From positions 1-24,772 of the IMG/VR virus record IMGVR_UViG_3300030103_003921: a stretch of DNA of 24,772 nucleotides. The stretch is one strand, 5' to 3'. This document shows, piece by piece, positions 14,464-24,135 of this stretch (positions are counted from its first letter, which is position 1; every line of letters begins with the position of its first letter). Position numbers and translations under genes: made by a program. The stretch comes from a virus. Under the pieces are notes generated by a model that was given only the letters and a program-made list of their open reading frames with translations, was not told where the DNA came from and searched no databases.

Positions 14464-15278
14464 TGTCAATTACAAGATTACAACAAGCTAGACAAATGTA
14501 CGCAACAGGTCAAAGAGTTGCTAAAACTTTAGATGGCTCAAGACCAGGTTATCGTGGTTCTGATATGGCTACGGTTGCTGGTGAAACTACAGCTGCAAAT
14601 ACCAGTGCTAAAAATACAAGCGGTGCTGATTATGGTGGAGGTAATCAAGGTGGTGGTGGTAGTGGATCAGATGGTCAAGGTAATGATTATTCAAACATGA
14701 CCGGTGATGATATAAGAAAAGCTAGAAGAGAATATGAGATAGGTGTTGGAGGTGGTTTAGCTAAAGATCAAGTTGTAGGACCTTTTGGTCCATATAAACC
14801 AAATACATATCAACCTTTTTTAGATTATAGACCAGCATTTAAACCTTTACCTCCAATTGGTCCTTTTAGTTTACTTACAAATATACTTAATAAACCATTT
14901 CAAAAACTTTCTGATTTTAGTTCAGCAAAAAATAGAGATTATTTTATAAATGAAGTAGTGAGAGCAGGAAAAATCCCTGGTTTAAATTTTGGAACTATTG
15001 CTGAAATGACTCCAGATGAATTAGAAGCATCTTACAAAAGTTATTTATCAGACAGATCATCTGGCCAAATAGATGCTTATGGAAACCCAATTGGTGATAA
15101 CGTTGGTGGTAATAATAATGATCAAGGCATTGCAACTTTATATAATTATGACATGTTTGATGACACGGAAACGGAAACAGAAAATACAAATAGTCCATTT
15201 GCTTCTAGATTTTTGCAAAGTCAACCCGATGATGTAGTAGAAAATATTGAAACAAGAATGCAAAATTATTATACGTAA
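14463..15278 (+). CDS. Virion-associated protein with a glycine-rich linker
   Basis: The protein has 271 residues. The N-terminal basic helix (ITRLQQARQMYATGQRVAKT) is followed by LDGSRPGYRGSD, a Gly-Arg-x-Gly-aromatic motif that echoes motifs in the proteins at 15969 and 18292. Residues 56-75 are a flexible Gly/Ser/Asp linker. The remainder is Pro- and Asn-rich with an acidic segment (DDTETETENTNSPF) near the C-terminus. No catalytic motif is seen. It is coupled to the nozzle gene by TAATG and to the next small gene in the same way. It is probably an internal or tail-associated virion protein; I do not know its specific role. Confidence 0.6.
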   Translation: MSITRLQQARQMYATGQRVAKTLDGSRPGYRGSDMATVAGETTAANTSAKNTSGADYGGGNQGGGGSGSDGQGNDYSNMTGDDIRKARREYEIGVGGGLAKDQVVGPFGPYKPNTYQPFLDYRPAFKPLPPIGPFSLLTNILNKPFQKLSDFSSAKNRDYFINEVVRAGKIPGLNFGTIAEMTPDELEASYKSYLSDRSSGQIDAYGNPIGDNVGGNNNDQGIATLYNYDMFDDTETETENTNSPFASRFLQSQPDDVVENIETRMQNYYT

Positions 15279-15442
15279 TGGCAAAAATAGTACAAACATT
15301 AACTAGAGCAAGCTCAGAATACGAAGAAGATGTAGCACAATCTTTAGTTAGAGATTTAGATGCGGTTCTTGAAAAATTAAACACTACATTTCAAGAAGAA
15401 TTAAAACAGGAGATAGAAGCTAGAAGTTTCTTTTTAGATTAA
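15278..15442 (+). CDS. Small helical protein, 54 residues
   Basis: The frame runs from the ATG at 15278, which overlaps the upstream stop as TAATG, to the TAA at 15440-15442, which overlaps the next ATG. The product is 54 residues: MAKIVQTLTRASSEYEEDVA, then a long acidic amphipathic helix (QSLVRDLDAVLEKLNTTFQE and on) ending EARSFFLD. Perfect coupling on both sides and a continuous helix argue that it is a real gene. It could be a virion assembly factor or minor structural protein. I do not recognise it. Confidence 0.7.
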   Translation: MAKIVQTLTRASSEYEEDVAQSLVRDLDAVLEKLNTTFQEELKQEIEARSFFLD

Positions 15443-15777
15443 TGGCAACAATAAATCAGTATAAATTTGTAGGAATAGATAATAGCACTAGTGGTGCTGC
15501 GTTAACTCCGTTTGGTTCAGGTAATCCTTTAGTTAGCGAAACATATTTAATTAAATCTATATTAGTTACATCTGCCGGTACACCTACAGTTACTATTACA
15601 AACAACAGTATTACAGCTATAAAATCTGCAGCATTAACAGCAGATACAACAACAGAATTATTAACACAGCCGCTAATAGTAGAAGGTGGTAAAACTTTTA
15701 CAGTACAATCAAGCACTTCTGATTCGTTTGATGTAGCTATTAGCTATCTAAATATCAAGAAAGAGGTAACAACATAA
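15442..15777 (+). CDS. Small beta-rich virion protein
   Basis: The protein has 111 residues. It is Thr- and Ser-rich with alternating beta strands: YKFVGIDNSTSG, ETYLIKSILVTSAGTPTVTI, then EGGKTFTVQSSTSDSFDVAI. It ends in SYLNIKKEVTT. The pattern is that of a single beta-sandwich such as a decoration, collar or fibre-base protein. It is coupled by TAATG on both sides. There is no signal peptide and no membrane span. A structural role is inferred from composition and position. Confidence 0.65.
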   Translation: MATINQYKFVGIDNSTSGAALTPFGSGNPLVSETYLIKSILVTSAGTPTVTITNNSITAIKSAALTADTTTELLTQPLIVEGGKTFTVQSSTSDSFDVAISYLNIKKEVTT

Positions 15778-15956
15778 TGACAGATATACCAACATTAGTG
15801 CCGGAAAAGATAATAACAACAATTAAAAACAAAAAAACAGGTGAAGTTTATGAGAATGAAGAAGCTTTAAAAACTGCTAATATACCTGAAGAGGACGTGC
15901 AGAGAGACGTAACAGTTATCATGCCACCTCTTGATTTGTTCTCAAAAACAAAGTAA
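15777..15956 (+). CDS. Small hypothetical protein, 59 residues
   Basis: The frame runs from the ATG at 15777, joined to the upstream stop as TAATG, to the TAA at 15954-15956. The product is MTDIPTLVPEKIITTIKNKK, TGEVYENEEALKTANIPEED and VQRDVTVIMPPLDLFSKTK. The strand-turn-helix character around KNKKTGEVYENEEA, with a hydrophobic strand VTVIMPP, suggests a small folded domain and not a chance frame. The coupling supports it. The next gene follows after 12 bases. The function is unknown; a minor virion or assembly role fits the neighbourhood. Confidence 0.65.
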   Translation: MTDIPTLVPEKIITTIKNKKTGEVYENEEALKTANIPEEDVQRDVTVIMPPLDLFSKTK

Positions 15957-15968
15957 AGTGGCAAAACC

Positions 15969-17456
15969 ATGGCAATAACAGATATAAAAATTTCAGAAGA
16001 ATTAGAGACTAATGCACCATCTATAAAATATAGAGGTGATGAAGGTCCTAAATCTCCACAAGAAATTGAACAAAAAATGCAAGAACAGATGCAGCAAATG
16101 GCTGGTCCAGATAGATATTTTCAAATTTTAGAATTTATGCTTAATGAACTAGAAGGTGAATTAGGTAGAGAACTTACTAACGAAGAGTATGAAGAAGTAG
16201 GTAGAAAAGCTATGGATGAATTTCAACAATCACGTGGTCCAGTATTACCAGAAGATCCAACAAAACCAGTTAATCCTTTTGCACCTAAACCTACAGGACC
16301 AGTTTTACCTGACAGACAAATGGCAGCGTATGGTGGTATCATGGGTTTAGATGGTAGACGTAAATATGGTATTGGAAGTAAATTAAAAAAATTTGTAAGA
16401 AAAGTTATACCAAATGAAGTAGCAGAAATTGCAGTTAAGGCTGCACCATTCGTTGCACCATTTAACCCGTTAGCTGCAGGTTTGATGTCAGGCATAGGTA
16501 GCTTTGATCAAACAGGTAGAATAGGTTCATCACTTAAATCAGGATTAATGACTTATGGTGGTGGTCAATTAGCTAGAGGTATTGGTGGTGGTATGGATAA
16601 TTTACAAGGTATGTCTTTTAAAGTTCCCGGAGGTGGTGAAGGATTTAGATCTTATTTTAGTAGTCCTATTCAAGACACTGGTGGATTAGGAGAATATTTC
16701 AAAAAAAATTTTACAGATAAACTTTCTACAAGTGGTGGAAGCATGGTTGAAGGTGTTAATGAAACAGAACTACAAAAAATAGTTGATGCAGCAGCTGATA
16801 AAAATTTATCTCCTGCAGAATTAATTTCTAAACAAGCTAATGAAGCTTTTATAAAAAATACTCAAGCAAAAAATTTAGGCTTGTTAGATAAATTTGGATT
16901 AAATAATAAACTTTTAATGGGTCTTGCAGCTGGAACATTAGGAGCTACAGCTCTTATGGGTAATATGGAACCAGATGAAATACAAGATTTACAAAGAGGT
17001 GAAGGTTTAGACATAGATGGTATTAGAAAAGAAGTACAAGAAGCTATGGCAGATGAAACTGGAGAAAAGCTAGCAGCATTAAGAGTTAAATATCCTTTCT
17101 TAGGAAGAAGAGATACTAAAGACTTTGCTATGGGTGGTAGAATTGGTAAAGCTGAAGGTGGATTAATGGACCTTGGTGGTTTAGAAAAAGATTATAGAGC
17201 TGAAGGTGGGTTTGTACCTATAGGAAAAGCAGAAAAAGCAGACGATGTGCCTGCAAGATTAAGTGTAAATGAGTTTGTATTTACTGCAGATGCTGTTAGA
17301 AACGCAGGTGGTGGAGATATAGATAAAGGGGCAGAAGTTATGGAAAATATGATGAAACATTTAGAACAAGGTGGACAAGTATCTGAGGAGTCACAAGGTA
17401 TGGCTGGCGCACAACAGATGTTTGAAACATCGGAAAGATTAAGAGAGGTAATATAA
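15969..17456 (+). CDS. Internal virion protein with a C-terminal ARLSVNEFV motif
   Basis: The protein has 495 residues. The N-terminal 95 residues are acidic and helical with EQKMQEQMQQMAG. A proline-rich linker then leads to MAAYGGIMGLDGRRKYGIG and a basic helix (SKLKKFVRKVIPNE). A hydrophobic Ala/Gly region follows (AAPFVAPFNPLAAGLMSGIG), with another (LLMGLAAGTLGATALMG) near residue 320. The C-terminus has FAMGGRIGKAEGG, RAEGGFVPIG and DDVPARLSVNEFVFTADAVR, a motif series I associate with marine phage internal proteins. The hydrophobic, glycine-rich segments could serve membrane or DNA-ejection functions. It ends in a TAATG junction. Confidence 0.6.
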   Translation: MAITDIKISEELETNAPSIKYRGDEGPKSPQEIEQKMQEQMQQMAGPDRYFQILEFMLNELEGELGRELTNEEYEEVGRKAMDEFQQSRGPVLPEDPTKPVNPFAPKPTGPVLPDRQMAAYGGIMGLDGRRKYGIGSKLKKFVRKVIPNEVAEIAVKAAPFVAPFNPLAAGLMSGIGSFDQTGRIGSSLKSGLMTYGGGQLARGIGGGMDNLQGMSFKVPGGGEGFRSYFSSPIQDTGGLGEYFKKNFTDKLSTSGGSMVEGVNETELQKIVDAAADKNLSPAELISKQANEAFIKNTQAKNLGLLDKFGLNNKLLMGLAAGTLGATALMGNMEPDEIQDLQRGEGLDIDGIRKEVQEAMADETGEKLAALRVKYPFLGRRDTKDFAMGGRIGKAEGGLMDLGGLEKDYRAEGGFVPIGKAEKADDVPARLSVNEFVFTADAVRNAGGGDIDKGAEVMENMMKHLEQGGQVSEESQGMAGAQQMFETSERLREVI

Positions 17457-18292
17457 TGGCTGTACAACAAACACAAGCACTCCCACCACAATACGTAGAA
17501 GATTTACAAAAAGATTTAGGAACGCAGTTAACGGCGTTAACTGCTGCACCATTAGCTACAGATAAATTTGCACCTACAGTTGCTGGATTAGACCAAGCGC
17601 AACAAGATGCATACACAATGGCTACAACACAGGGTCAAGGTATAGGTGCATTTCAACCTTACATTACACAAGCAGAAGCATACTCAGGACCACAAGGTTA
17701 TCAACCTTTTATGTCTCCGTATCAACAAGATGTAATTGATGCAACACTAGCAGAATATGATCAACAAGCAGCAGCTGGTTTAGCAGGTATAGGTCAACAA
17801 GCAGCTATGTCTGGTAATTTAGGTGGTGGTAGAGAAGGTGTTATGAGAGCTCAGTATCAAAACAAATCTGACATGAACAGAGCACTATTACAATCAGGAT
17901 TATTACAACAAGGTTTCACTCAAGCTAACCAACTAGCTAATCAAGCTTTTGGTCAACAACAATCTTTAGCTCAACAAGTTCCAGGATTGTATGGACAAGA
18001 CATTGGTACTTTAGGATCAGCGGGCGCGATTCAACAAGCACAAGAACAAGCAGGCTTAGATGCTATAAGAGAACGAAATAGACTAAGAGCTTATGAACCT
18101 TATGAAAGATTAGGTTTCCAACAAACAGGTGTAGCAAGTATTGCATCTGGAGCACCGGGACAATATCAATCTATGGTAACACCTAACCCTACGCCGTTGC
18201 AGAATGCGTTAGGAATAGCTGGAGTTGCTGGAGGATTGATGACTGGTTATGGTGACTATCTAAGAGGAGCGAGAGGAGTACCATCAGGATAA
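17456..18292 (+). CDS. Gln/Ala-rich internal virion protein
   Basis: The protein has 278 residues and is unusually rich in Gln, Ala and Gly and poor in Lys. Long helical segments carry QQAAAGLAGIGQQAAMSGN, LGGGREGVMRAQYQNKSD and ANQLANQAFGQQQSLAQQVP. The C-terminus has a hydrophobic segment, NALGIAGVAGGLMTGYGDYL. This composition is typical of podovirus ejection proteins such as the T7 gp14 or P22 gp7/gp20 type, which form helical channels. Direct homology is not claimed. TAATG junctions on both sides place it in the operon of internal virion proteins leading to the 1503-residue protein. Confidence 0.6.
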   Translation: MAVQQTQALPPQYVEDLQKDLGTQLTALTAAPLATDKFAPTVAGLDQAQQDAYTMATTQGQGIGAFQPYITQAEAYSGPQGYQPFMSPYQQDVIDATLAEYDQQAAAGLAGIGQQAAMSGNLGGGREGVMRAQYQNKSDMNRALLQSGLLQQGFTQANQLANQAFGQQQSLAQQVPGLYGQDIGTLGSAGAIQQAQEQAGLDAIRERNRLRAYEPYERLGFQQTGVASIASGAPGQYQSMVTPNPTPLQNALGIAGVAGGLMTGYGDYLRGARGVPSG

Positions 18293-19446
18293 TGCCCGGT
18301 AACTTATATAAAAGACCTATGTTTAGAAAAGGTGGATCTGCTGAAGGCGGAATTACATCTGGACTACAAGCACCAAGACAAGGATATCAAGGCACAGGTA
18401 ATGCGTCAGATCAAAACGTAAAAAAATTAAACATGAATCAAAACATGTCAGAGTTTTTAAAAAACGCAACGATCGGTGAAATGAAAGCAGCAGCTGATCA
18501 AATGTATACACCAAAAGAAAGACCTAACTATGCTAAACGTAGATTAGGTGATTTAATGATTGACTTTGGAATAAACATTGCATCACAAACACCAATGGGT
18601 GATGGTATTGGTGGAGCAATAAGCACTGCACTAGCAGCAGCTAAAGATCCGTTTGAAAAATTTAAAGCATCAAGAGGTCAAGAAGAATTATTGATGGATC
18701 AACAAGCAGAAAATTTAGATGAAAGAAGAGCTGGTATGTTTAAATCATTAATCGAAGGTCAATCAGATATATTAGCAGAAAAATCTGGATCAGGTCGTTT
18801 TAGAGACGAAGCAGCAGCTATAGAATTAAGAAGAATTATTCCAAGACTAACAGAGTTAAAAGACAAAAGAAAAAATGAAACATTAGCTCCAGGTGAAGAT
18901 GTTGAGTTATTACAGCTACAAGAAGAGTTTAATCTTTATCGTAAAAAAGATGTAGGTCAAGAAGTACTAGTTGATATTTATGTAAAAGGAAAAGGTGAGA
19001 GATATCTACCTAATAAAATAGAAGAGTTATATAATGCAGATTTAAAATTAGGTGCTGATCGTAAGTACAAATCTAAAAGCGATCCGCAACTTGAAAGAGA
19101 TGCTTTAGATGCTATTAAAAAAGAAATACAAGAATTAACATCATCTTTTGCTAGTGGTGGTAGAGCAGGTTTTAGTAAAGGTGGTGGAGCAGATATGGGA
19201 GAAGTAGAAGTAGAAGAACAAGTTACAGAGACCATGGCCCCCGGACCTATGGCTCAATCAGATAACCCTATAAGTTATGATCAACTAAGAGCAAGATTAC
19301 CAGCAGAAATTACAGATGATATTGTAGAGTTAATGGCTAACAGTGCAGAAGCATTAGAAGACTTTGCTATGATTTCATCACAACAAGATGTAGATTTATT
19401 TAACCAAAAGTATAGTGTTAATTTAGTATTACCATCGGAGGCGTAA
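18292..19446 (+). CDS. Internal virion protein with glycine-motif segments
   Basis: The protein has 384 residues. It opens with MPGNLYKRPMFRKGGSAEGG and then APRQGYQGTG. It continues with LGDLMIDFGINIASQTPMGD, GGAISTALAAAKDPFEKFKA and long charged helices (RRIIPRLTELKDKRKNE). Near residue 287, FASGGRAGFSKGGGADMG is a compact Gly-Arg-Gly-Phe motif before an acidic C-terminal region, EVEVEEQVTETMAP. The last part (YDQLRARLPAEITDDIVELM) looks like a small helical domain. It has no enzyme motif. It joins the preceding gene by TAATG and is followed by GGAGG for the giant gene. A role in the ejection apparatus is inferred. Confidence 0.6.
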   Translation: MPGNLYKRPMFRKGGSAEGGITSGLQAPRQGYQGTGNASDQNVKKLNMNQNMSEFLKNATIGEMKAAADQMYTPKERPNYAKRRLGDLMIDFGINIASQTPMGDGIGGAISTALAAAKDPFEKFKASRGQEELLMDQQAENLDERRAGMFKSLIEGQSDILAEKSGSGRFRDEAAAIELRRIIPRLTELKDKRKNETLAPGEDVELLQLQEEFNLYRKKDVGQEVLVDIYVKGKGERYLPNKIEELYNADLKLGADRKYKSKSDPQLERDALDAIKKEIQELTSSFASGGRAGFSKGGGADMGEVEVEEQVTETMAPGPMAQSDNPISYDQLRARLPAEITDDIVELMANSAEALEDFAMISSQQDVDLFNQKYSVNLVLPSEA

Positions 19447-19447
19447 C

Positions 19448-22400
19448 ATGGCAGACACAGCCTACGAACGGTTTCTTAAAGATCCTAACAAAGAAGAAGC
19501 TGTTAGTATAGATATCAAAGATCAAAAACCATTAGACTTAGATCAAGTCAAACTTAAAATACAAGAAGAATTAGCAGTACAATCAAAACCTAAGAAACCT
19601 GTCAAGTGGTTGGCTATGCCTGACCCTAAAAGTATTTTAGAATTATATAATACATTAAGTCCTAATAGTTATGTAGGACAAGCAATTACTGCCATGACTA
19701 AAGGTAGAATTAATATGACATCAATGAAAGATATTAAAGCTTTACCTGATGCAAAAGCTCCTAGTTTTAAAATTAATAACGAAGAGATTACACAAGAAAG
19801 AGATTACACAACTGGACTAGATGAAATAGCAAAAGGGATTAGTTCTGGTGTGTATGATTTACAAAATAGTTTAGGTTCATTACTATTTGCAGGGACAGAT
19901 TTAGTTTTAAATACAGATTTTATGTCTGGATTTGAAAAAATAATGGAAGAAAGAGAACCTACTCGTCCTGAAACATGGAGAGGAGAAGTAACAGGTTTAC
20001 TAGTTCAGTTTGGTGTGCCTGGAACAGCTATTGCAAAAATTGTAGGAAGAATACCATCAGTTGTTAGAATGAAAAAAGCAGCTGATGCTGTTAAAGGTGG
20101 CAAGCTTAGAAAAGTTAGTCAAATTGCATCAAGAGCTGTAGAAGGTGCAACAATAGTTGGAGCTACAGATTTTTTAGCATCTGAACCCGGTAGAGCATCT
20201 TATTTTGTAAATCCAGAAGATACTAAAGGTTTAACAGGCAGAAAAAAAGCAGCAGCAGAATTTAGAAACAGAGTTAAATATGGTGCAGAAGGTTTTTTAA
20301 TCGGTGGTTTATTTCCATTGGTTGGTAAATTTACACAACTAGGTTACAAGTATGGATTGTCTCCATTATTATCTAATAGATTTGGTTTAGGTGCAGCACA
20401 GTTAGGTGCAAAAGGAATTAATGCAGGTGTAGTTAAACCTGTGCAAATGTTATTAAGTAATAAAGTTGTAGCACCTTTAACTAAACAAGCATCACAAGGT
20501 TTACAAAACGCAGGTAAATTTACAATAGGTAAAGTAGTAGCTCCTTTATTAGTAAATACCATGGCAAAAAATTTTACAGCAAGTAGATTTAAAACACAGC
20601 TACCACCATTTAAAGATTGGAGATTAAAATCTGTAACATCACCGAACAAAATAGATTCAAGTGTTAAAAAAATAGATAACGTTTTATCTTGGTTTAGATC
20701 TTACGGTAAACAACCAAAAGATATTGAAGGTGTAAGTGAACAAGTTAAACTATACATAAAAGGTAGAGCTAGAAAAATTGATAGAACTTATGAAGGTTTA
20801 GAAAAAACTGCATACAATTTAGCTAAAAAATTTCAAGATGATTACAATAAATCTATAACATCACCTGCTATGCAACGATACTATGCAGATGAATTAAAAG
20901 AAATAGCTAGTAATATTTTAAAAGATGCAGATGCAGTAGTTAAAGGTCAAAAAAAATTAGATGATTTACCAAAAGATCTTCAAGCACTAACAAAAGATTT
21001 AATTAATGATATTAAAAAAATTACAACAGAATTTAAAAAAGTATTACCTAAAGGCAAAGAAGCCGATGAGCTAGCAAAAGAATTAGCTACCGTTGAAGTA
21101 AACAACGTAGGTAAATATTTAATCAGATCATTTCAAACATTTAGAAACCCTGAGTATGTTCCTGATGAAAAAGTTATGAATAAAGCTCTTGATTTTATAG
21201 TAGAAAAAGTAATTAAAAAAAATACTAACATGAAAGAATCTGCAAAAGCTACTTTTCCAAAACTAAAACCAGAACAAGCTTACAGAGAGTCTGCTAAAAT
21301 GCACGCAGAAGATATATTAAGAACAGGTAAAGCTGAAGGCAGATCACCAATAGTACAGTTAAGAGATATAGGAACTCGTATATTATTAAATGATAAATTT
21401 AAATATTTAAAAACAGGAGAAGAATTACCGGATGCAATAAAAAATTTACTAGGACCTGAAAGAAATCTAAAAGCATCTGTTGGTTACACAACCGCAGAAA
21501 TGATATCGTCTATGGCTAACAAAAGAGCGGCAGACTATATTGCAAACTCTGGATTAAAAAATGGTTGGTTGTTTAACAGTTTAGAAGATGCAACTAACGC
21601 AGGTTTTATAGGTGCACAACAAATTAAAAGTGTACCAAGACTAGGTATTATGAAATCAAGTCTATTAAACAAATGGGCATCACCCGAATACGTACAAGGA
21701 TTTGCAGGTGTGGGTGGAGATTTAGATAAGCTTGTTGAAAATGCTTTCTATCGTTTTATGTTACAATCTAAAGTTGGTGTACAGATTGGTAAAACATTAT
21801 ACTCACCACAGACACAAGTTAGAAACGTAACTTCAGCTTCTTTCTTTGCACTGATGAATGGTCATATTGGTGGCAGAGCTAGTGTTGTTGATGCTATGAG
21901 AATTGTTGCAAGAGATATATTTAAAGCAGGTGGTAATAAAATTGATGAAGTAGAATTTAATAACTACGTAGAAAAATTAATTAGATTAGGTGTGTGGGAT
22001 GAAAACGTTGTAGCTGCAGAACTAAAAGCTGTAACACAAGATATTAAAAACAATGTAATAAATAATACGGACCAATTGTTTGACAGGTTAATGAAGATGG
22101 CACCTACAGATAAAGTTGCAAGACTGTATGCAGGTGGTGATAACTTATGGAAAGGTTATGGTTTTGAGTTTGGTAAGTCACAATTATACCAAGCATTAAA
22201 AAGTTTAGACGATGTTAAACAATGGTTTAGATACATGGGTAAAGAGTTTGATTCAATCAATACAGTTACAGGTGTTAAAAAAACATACGATGATGCAATC
22301 GAAGAAGCATCAGCATTTTTATTAAGAAACACATATCCAACATACAGTAAAGTACCACCACTTATTCAAGAATTAAGAAAACTACCACTTGGAAACTTTA

Positions 22401-23959
22401 TATCTTTCCCTGCAGAGATACTTAGAACAGGTGCAAATATTATTAGTATAGGTTTAAAAGAAGCTGCACATCCTAACAGAGCCATACAACAAATGGGCAT
22501 AAGAAGATTAACAGGTGCTTTTTTAACTAGTTATGCTGTTGGAAAAGGATTCACAGAACTTGCACAGTTCTTAACTAACTCTACTGAATCACAGTGGAAC
22601 GCATACAAAAGATCATCAGCTGCATCATGGGATGCAACATCAAACTTGTTAGCAGTTAAAGGTTGGAAGAATGGTGAGAGTGCTGCAATTAATTTTTCAT
22701 ACTTTAGTCCTTACGATAGTTTATATCAACCACTAGACGCAGCGATTGCTCAAGCACAGAAACAAAATTTAAATCCACAAGAAACAGAGCAGTTTGTAAT
22801 GAATTTAATGTTTGGAGAAAATGGACCCGTGTCTAAATTTTTAGAACCATTTATATCAGAGCCATTAGGATTTGATAGATTTATAGATGTTACTACAAGA
22901 AATGGTAAAAAAGATGGCGGTGGATCTGTGTACACACAATCAGATGATCTTGGAGATAAATTTATTAAATCATTAATCCACGTATTAGATGGTGTTAAAC
23001 CTGGTTTTGTATCTAGTGGTCAAAAAATAGGAGATGCTTTGTCATTAGATTTAACTAAAGGTGGTAAACCAGTAAACTTAATGGATGAATTACTAGCATT
23101 GTTTACTGGAACACGGATCATTAGAATTGATGTTAAAAAAGATCTTAAATATTTTACATCTACAATGAATAGATTGTTAAGATCAGTTGACGAAACAGAA
23201 AAATTTTACAGTGTGCAAAACTATGCACAAAAAACACCTACAGATACAGTTAATACATTTAATGAAATGCAAAAAGAAGCATTTAGAATACAAAAAGATA
23301 TGTATATTAGAATACAAGATTTAAAATTATTAGATTTATCTGAAAATAAAATATATGAAATTATGAAAAAAGCAGGAGCGTCTAAAAAAATTATTAATAA
23401 TTTATTAGATGGAAGATTTACACCTGTTAATTATTCTACACCTAGATTTGAAACTAAAGTTAGAACTGTAAAAGATCAAATGAACAGACTAAACGAAGAT
23501 GAAAAAGGTAAATTTATTTATACTGTAAACAGAGACTTTTTATTTCCACAATATGAATTAGATAAAGTTATAGATAAATATAATGGTATTAAATTTTTCC
23601 CTGAAATATTTAATGAAGAAACTTTAGAGTTAGAAGGTGGTTATCGTCCTGATGAAGAAAATTATCAAACAGATACAGAAGGTAGATTAATATATGACAC
23701 TGAAGGTAAACCAGTAAAAGAAGAAGGATTTATTCAAAGAAATATTAAAAAAATAATACCTGCAGTTAAAGATTTATTGATACCGGGTTCACCTAAAACA
23801 GGTTTACAAAGTAAAGTACAGACACCACCATTAGGTAAAACACCAATGCCTGCCGGAAACTTAACAGCTTCGTTACCAAAAAACCCACAAACTAACTTGA
23901 CACAGACAGAGGAAGCGTTACTATCGCCAACGGAAAAGGTAATAGCAGGTAGAACATAA
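19448..23959 (+). CDS. Giant internal virion / ejection-like protein
   Basis: The protein has 1503 residues, by far the largest here and of the size of podovirus ejection proteins such as T7 gp16. Hydrophobic patches lie near residues 183-200 (GLLVQFGVPGTAIAKIVG) and 280-300 (AEGFLIGGLFPLVGKF). A long Lys-rich helical middle and a segment with FMLQSKVGVQIGKTLYSPQT, then VRNVTSASFFALMNGHIGG, follow. The C-terminus is disordered and Pro/Thr-rich, ending LTQTEEALLSPTEKVIAGRT. I find no lytic transglycosylase or nuclease motif. GGAGG, six bases from the ATG, is the best ribosome-binding site in this half, consistent with strong expression. Length, position and composition support the call; homology is untested. 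Confidence 0.65.
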   Translation: MADTAYERFLKDPNKEEAVSIDIKDQKPLDLDQVKLKIQEELAVQSKPKKPVKWLAMPDPKSILELYNTLSPNSYVGQAITAMTKGRINMTSMKDIKALPDAKAPSFKINNEEITQERDYTTGLDEIAKGISSGVYDLQNSLGSLLFAGTDLVLNTDFMSGFEKIMEEREPTRPETWRGEVTGLLVQFGVPGTAIAKIVGRIPSVVRMKKAADAVKGGKLRKVSQIASRAVEGATIVGATDFLASEPGRASYFVNPEDTKGLTGRKKAAAEFRNRVKYGAEGFLIGGLFPLVGKFTQLGYKYGLSPLLSNRFGLGAAQLGAKGINAGVVKPVQMLLSNKVVAPLTKQASQGLQNAGKFTIGKVVAPLLVNTMAKNFTASRFKTQLPPFKDWRLKSVTSPNKIDSSVKKIDNVLSWFRSYGKQPKDIEGVSEQVKLYIKGRARKIDRTYEGLEKTAYNLAKKFQDDYNKSITSPAMQRYYADELKEIASNILKDADAVVKGQKKLDDLPKDLQALTKDLINDIKKITTEFKKVLPKGKEADELAKELATVEVNNVGKYLIRSFQTFRNPEYVPDEKVMNKALDFIVEKVIKKNTNMKESAKATFPKLKPEQAYRESAKMHAEDILRTGKAEGRSPIVQLRDIGTRILLNDKFKYLKTGEELPDAIKNLLGPERNLKASVGYTTAEMISSMANKRAADYIANSGLKNGWLFNSLEDATNAGFIGAQQIKSVPRLGIMKSSLLNKWASPEYVQGFAGVGGDLDKLVENAFYRFMLQSKVGVQIGKTLYSPQTQVRNVTSASFFALMNGHIGGRASVVDAMRIVARDIFKAGGNKIDEVEFNNYVEKLIRLGVWDENVVAAELKAVTQDIKNNVINNTDQLFDRLMKMAPTDKVARLYAGGDNLWKGYGFEFGKSQLYQALKSLDDVKQWFRYMGKEFDSINTVTGVKKTYDDAIEEASAFLLRNTYPTYSKVPPLIQELRKLPLGNFISFPAEILRTGANIISIGLKEAAHPNRAIQQMGIRRLTGAFLTSYAVGKGFTELAQFLTNSTESQWNAYKRSSAASWDATSNLLAVKGWKNGESAAINFSYFSPYDSLYQPLDAAIAQAQKQNLNPQETEQFVMNLMFGENGPVSKFLEPFISEPLGFDRFIDVTTRNGKKDGGGSVYTQSDDLGDKFIKSLIHVLDGVKPGFVSSGQKIGDALSLDLTKGGKPVNLMDELLALFTGTRIIRIDVKKDLKYFTSTMNRLLRSVDETEKFYSVQNYAQKTPTDTVNTFNEMQKEAFRIQKDMYIRIQDLKLLDLSENKIYEIMKKAGASKKIINNLLDGRFTPVNYSTPRFETKVRTVKDQMNRLNEDEKGKFIYTVNRDFLFPQYELDKVIDKYNGIKFFPEIFNEETLELEGGYRPDEENYQTDTEGRLIYDTEGKPVKEEGFIQRNIKKIIPAVKDLLIPGSPKTGLQSKVQTPPLGKTPMPAGNLTASLPKNPQTNLTQTEEALLSPTEKVIAGRT

Positions 23960-24135
23960 TGGCTAAAAAATCAGCATTACAAAAAATTGAATCACATGAA
24001 AAGCTTTGCAGAATAATGCAAAAGCAAACGTTTGAGCAAATAAAAGAAATGCAAGAACGAATCAAAAGATTAGAGTATTGGATAGTTGGAGGTATGGGAG
24101 CTGTCCTTATAACTTTACTAACAGACATAGCATGA
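23959..24135 (+). CDS. Small coiled-coil plus transmembrane protein, holin-like
   Basis: The frame starts at the ATG at 23959, joined to the upstream stop as TAATG, and ends at TGA 24133-24135. The product has 58 residues. A charged helical coil (QTFEQIKEMQERIKRLEY) is followed by one membrane span (WIVGGMGAVLITLLTDIA) at the C-terminus. This is the layout of XhlA-type haemolysin/holin accessory proteins, in which a coil precedes a C-terminal span. It overlaps the M15 peptidase start as ATGA, so the two are translated together as a likely lysis pair. A tail-membrane anchor is the alternative. Confidence 0.65.
   Translation: MAKKSALQKIESHEKLCRIMQKQTFEQIKEMQERIKRLEYWIVGGMGAVLITLLTDIA

Noticed and set aside
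24078-24131. Upstream start for the M15 peptidase at 24078
   Set aside because: The extra 18 residues lie inside the 58-residue membrane-protein gene in another frame. The ATGA overlap at 24132 and the family-like FTLSEL start fit better.
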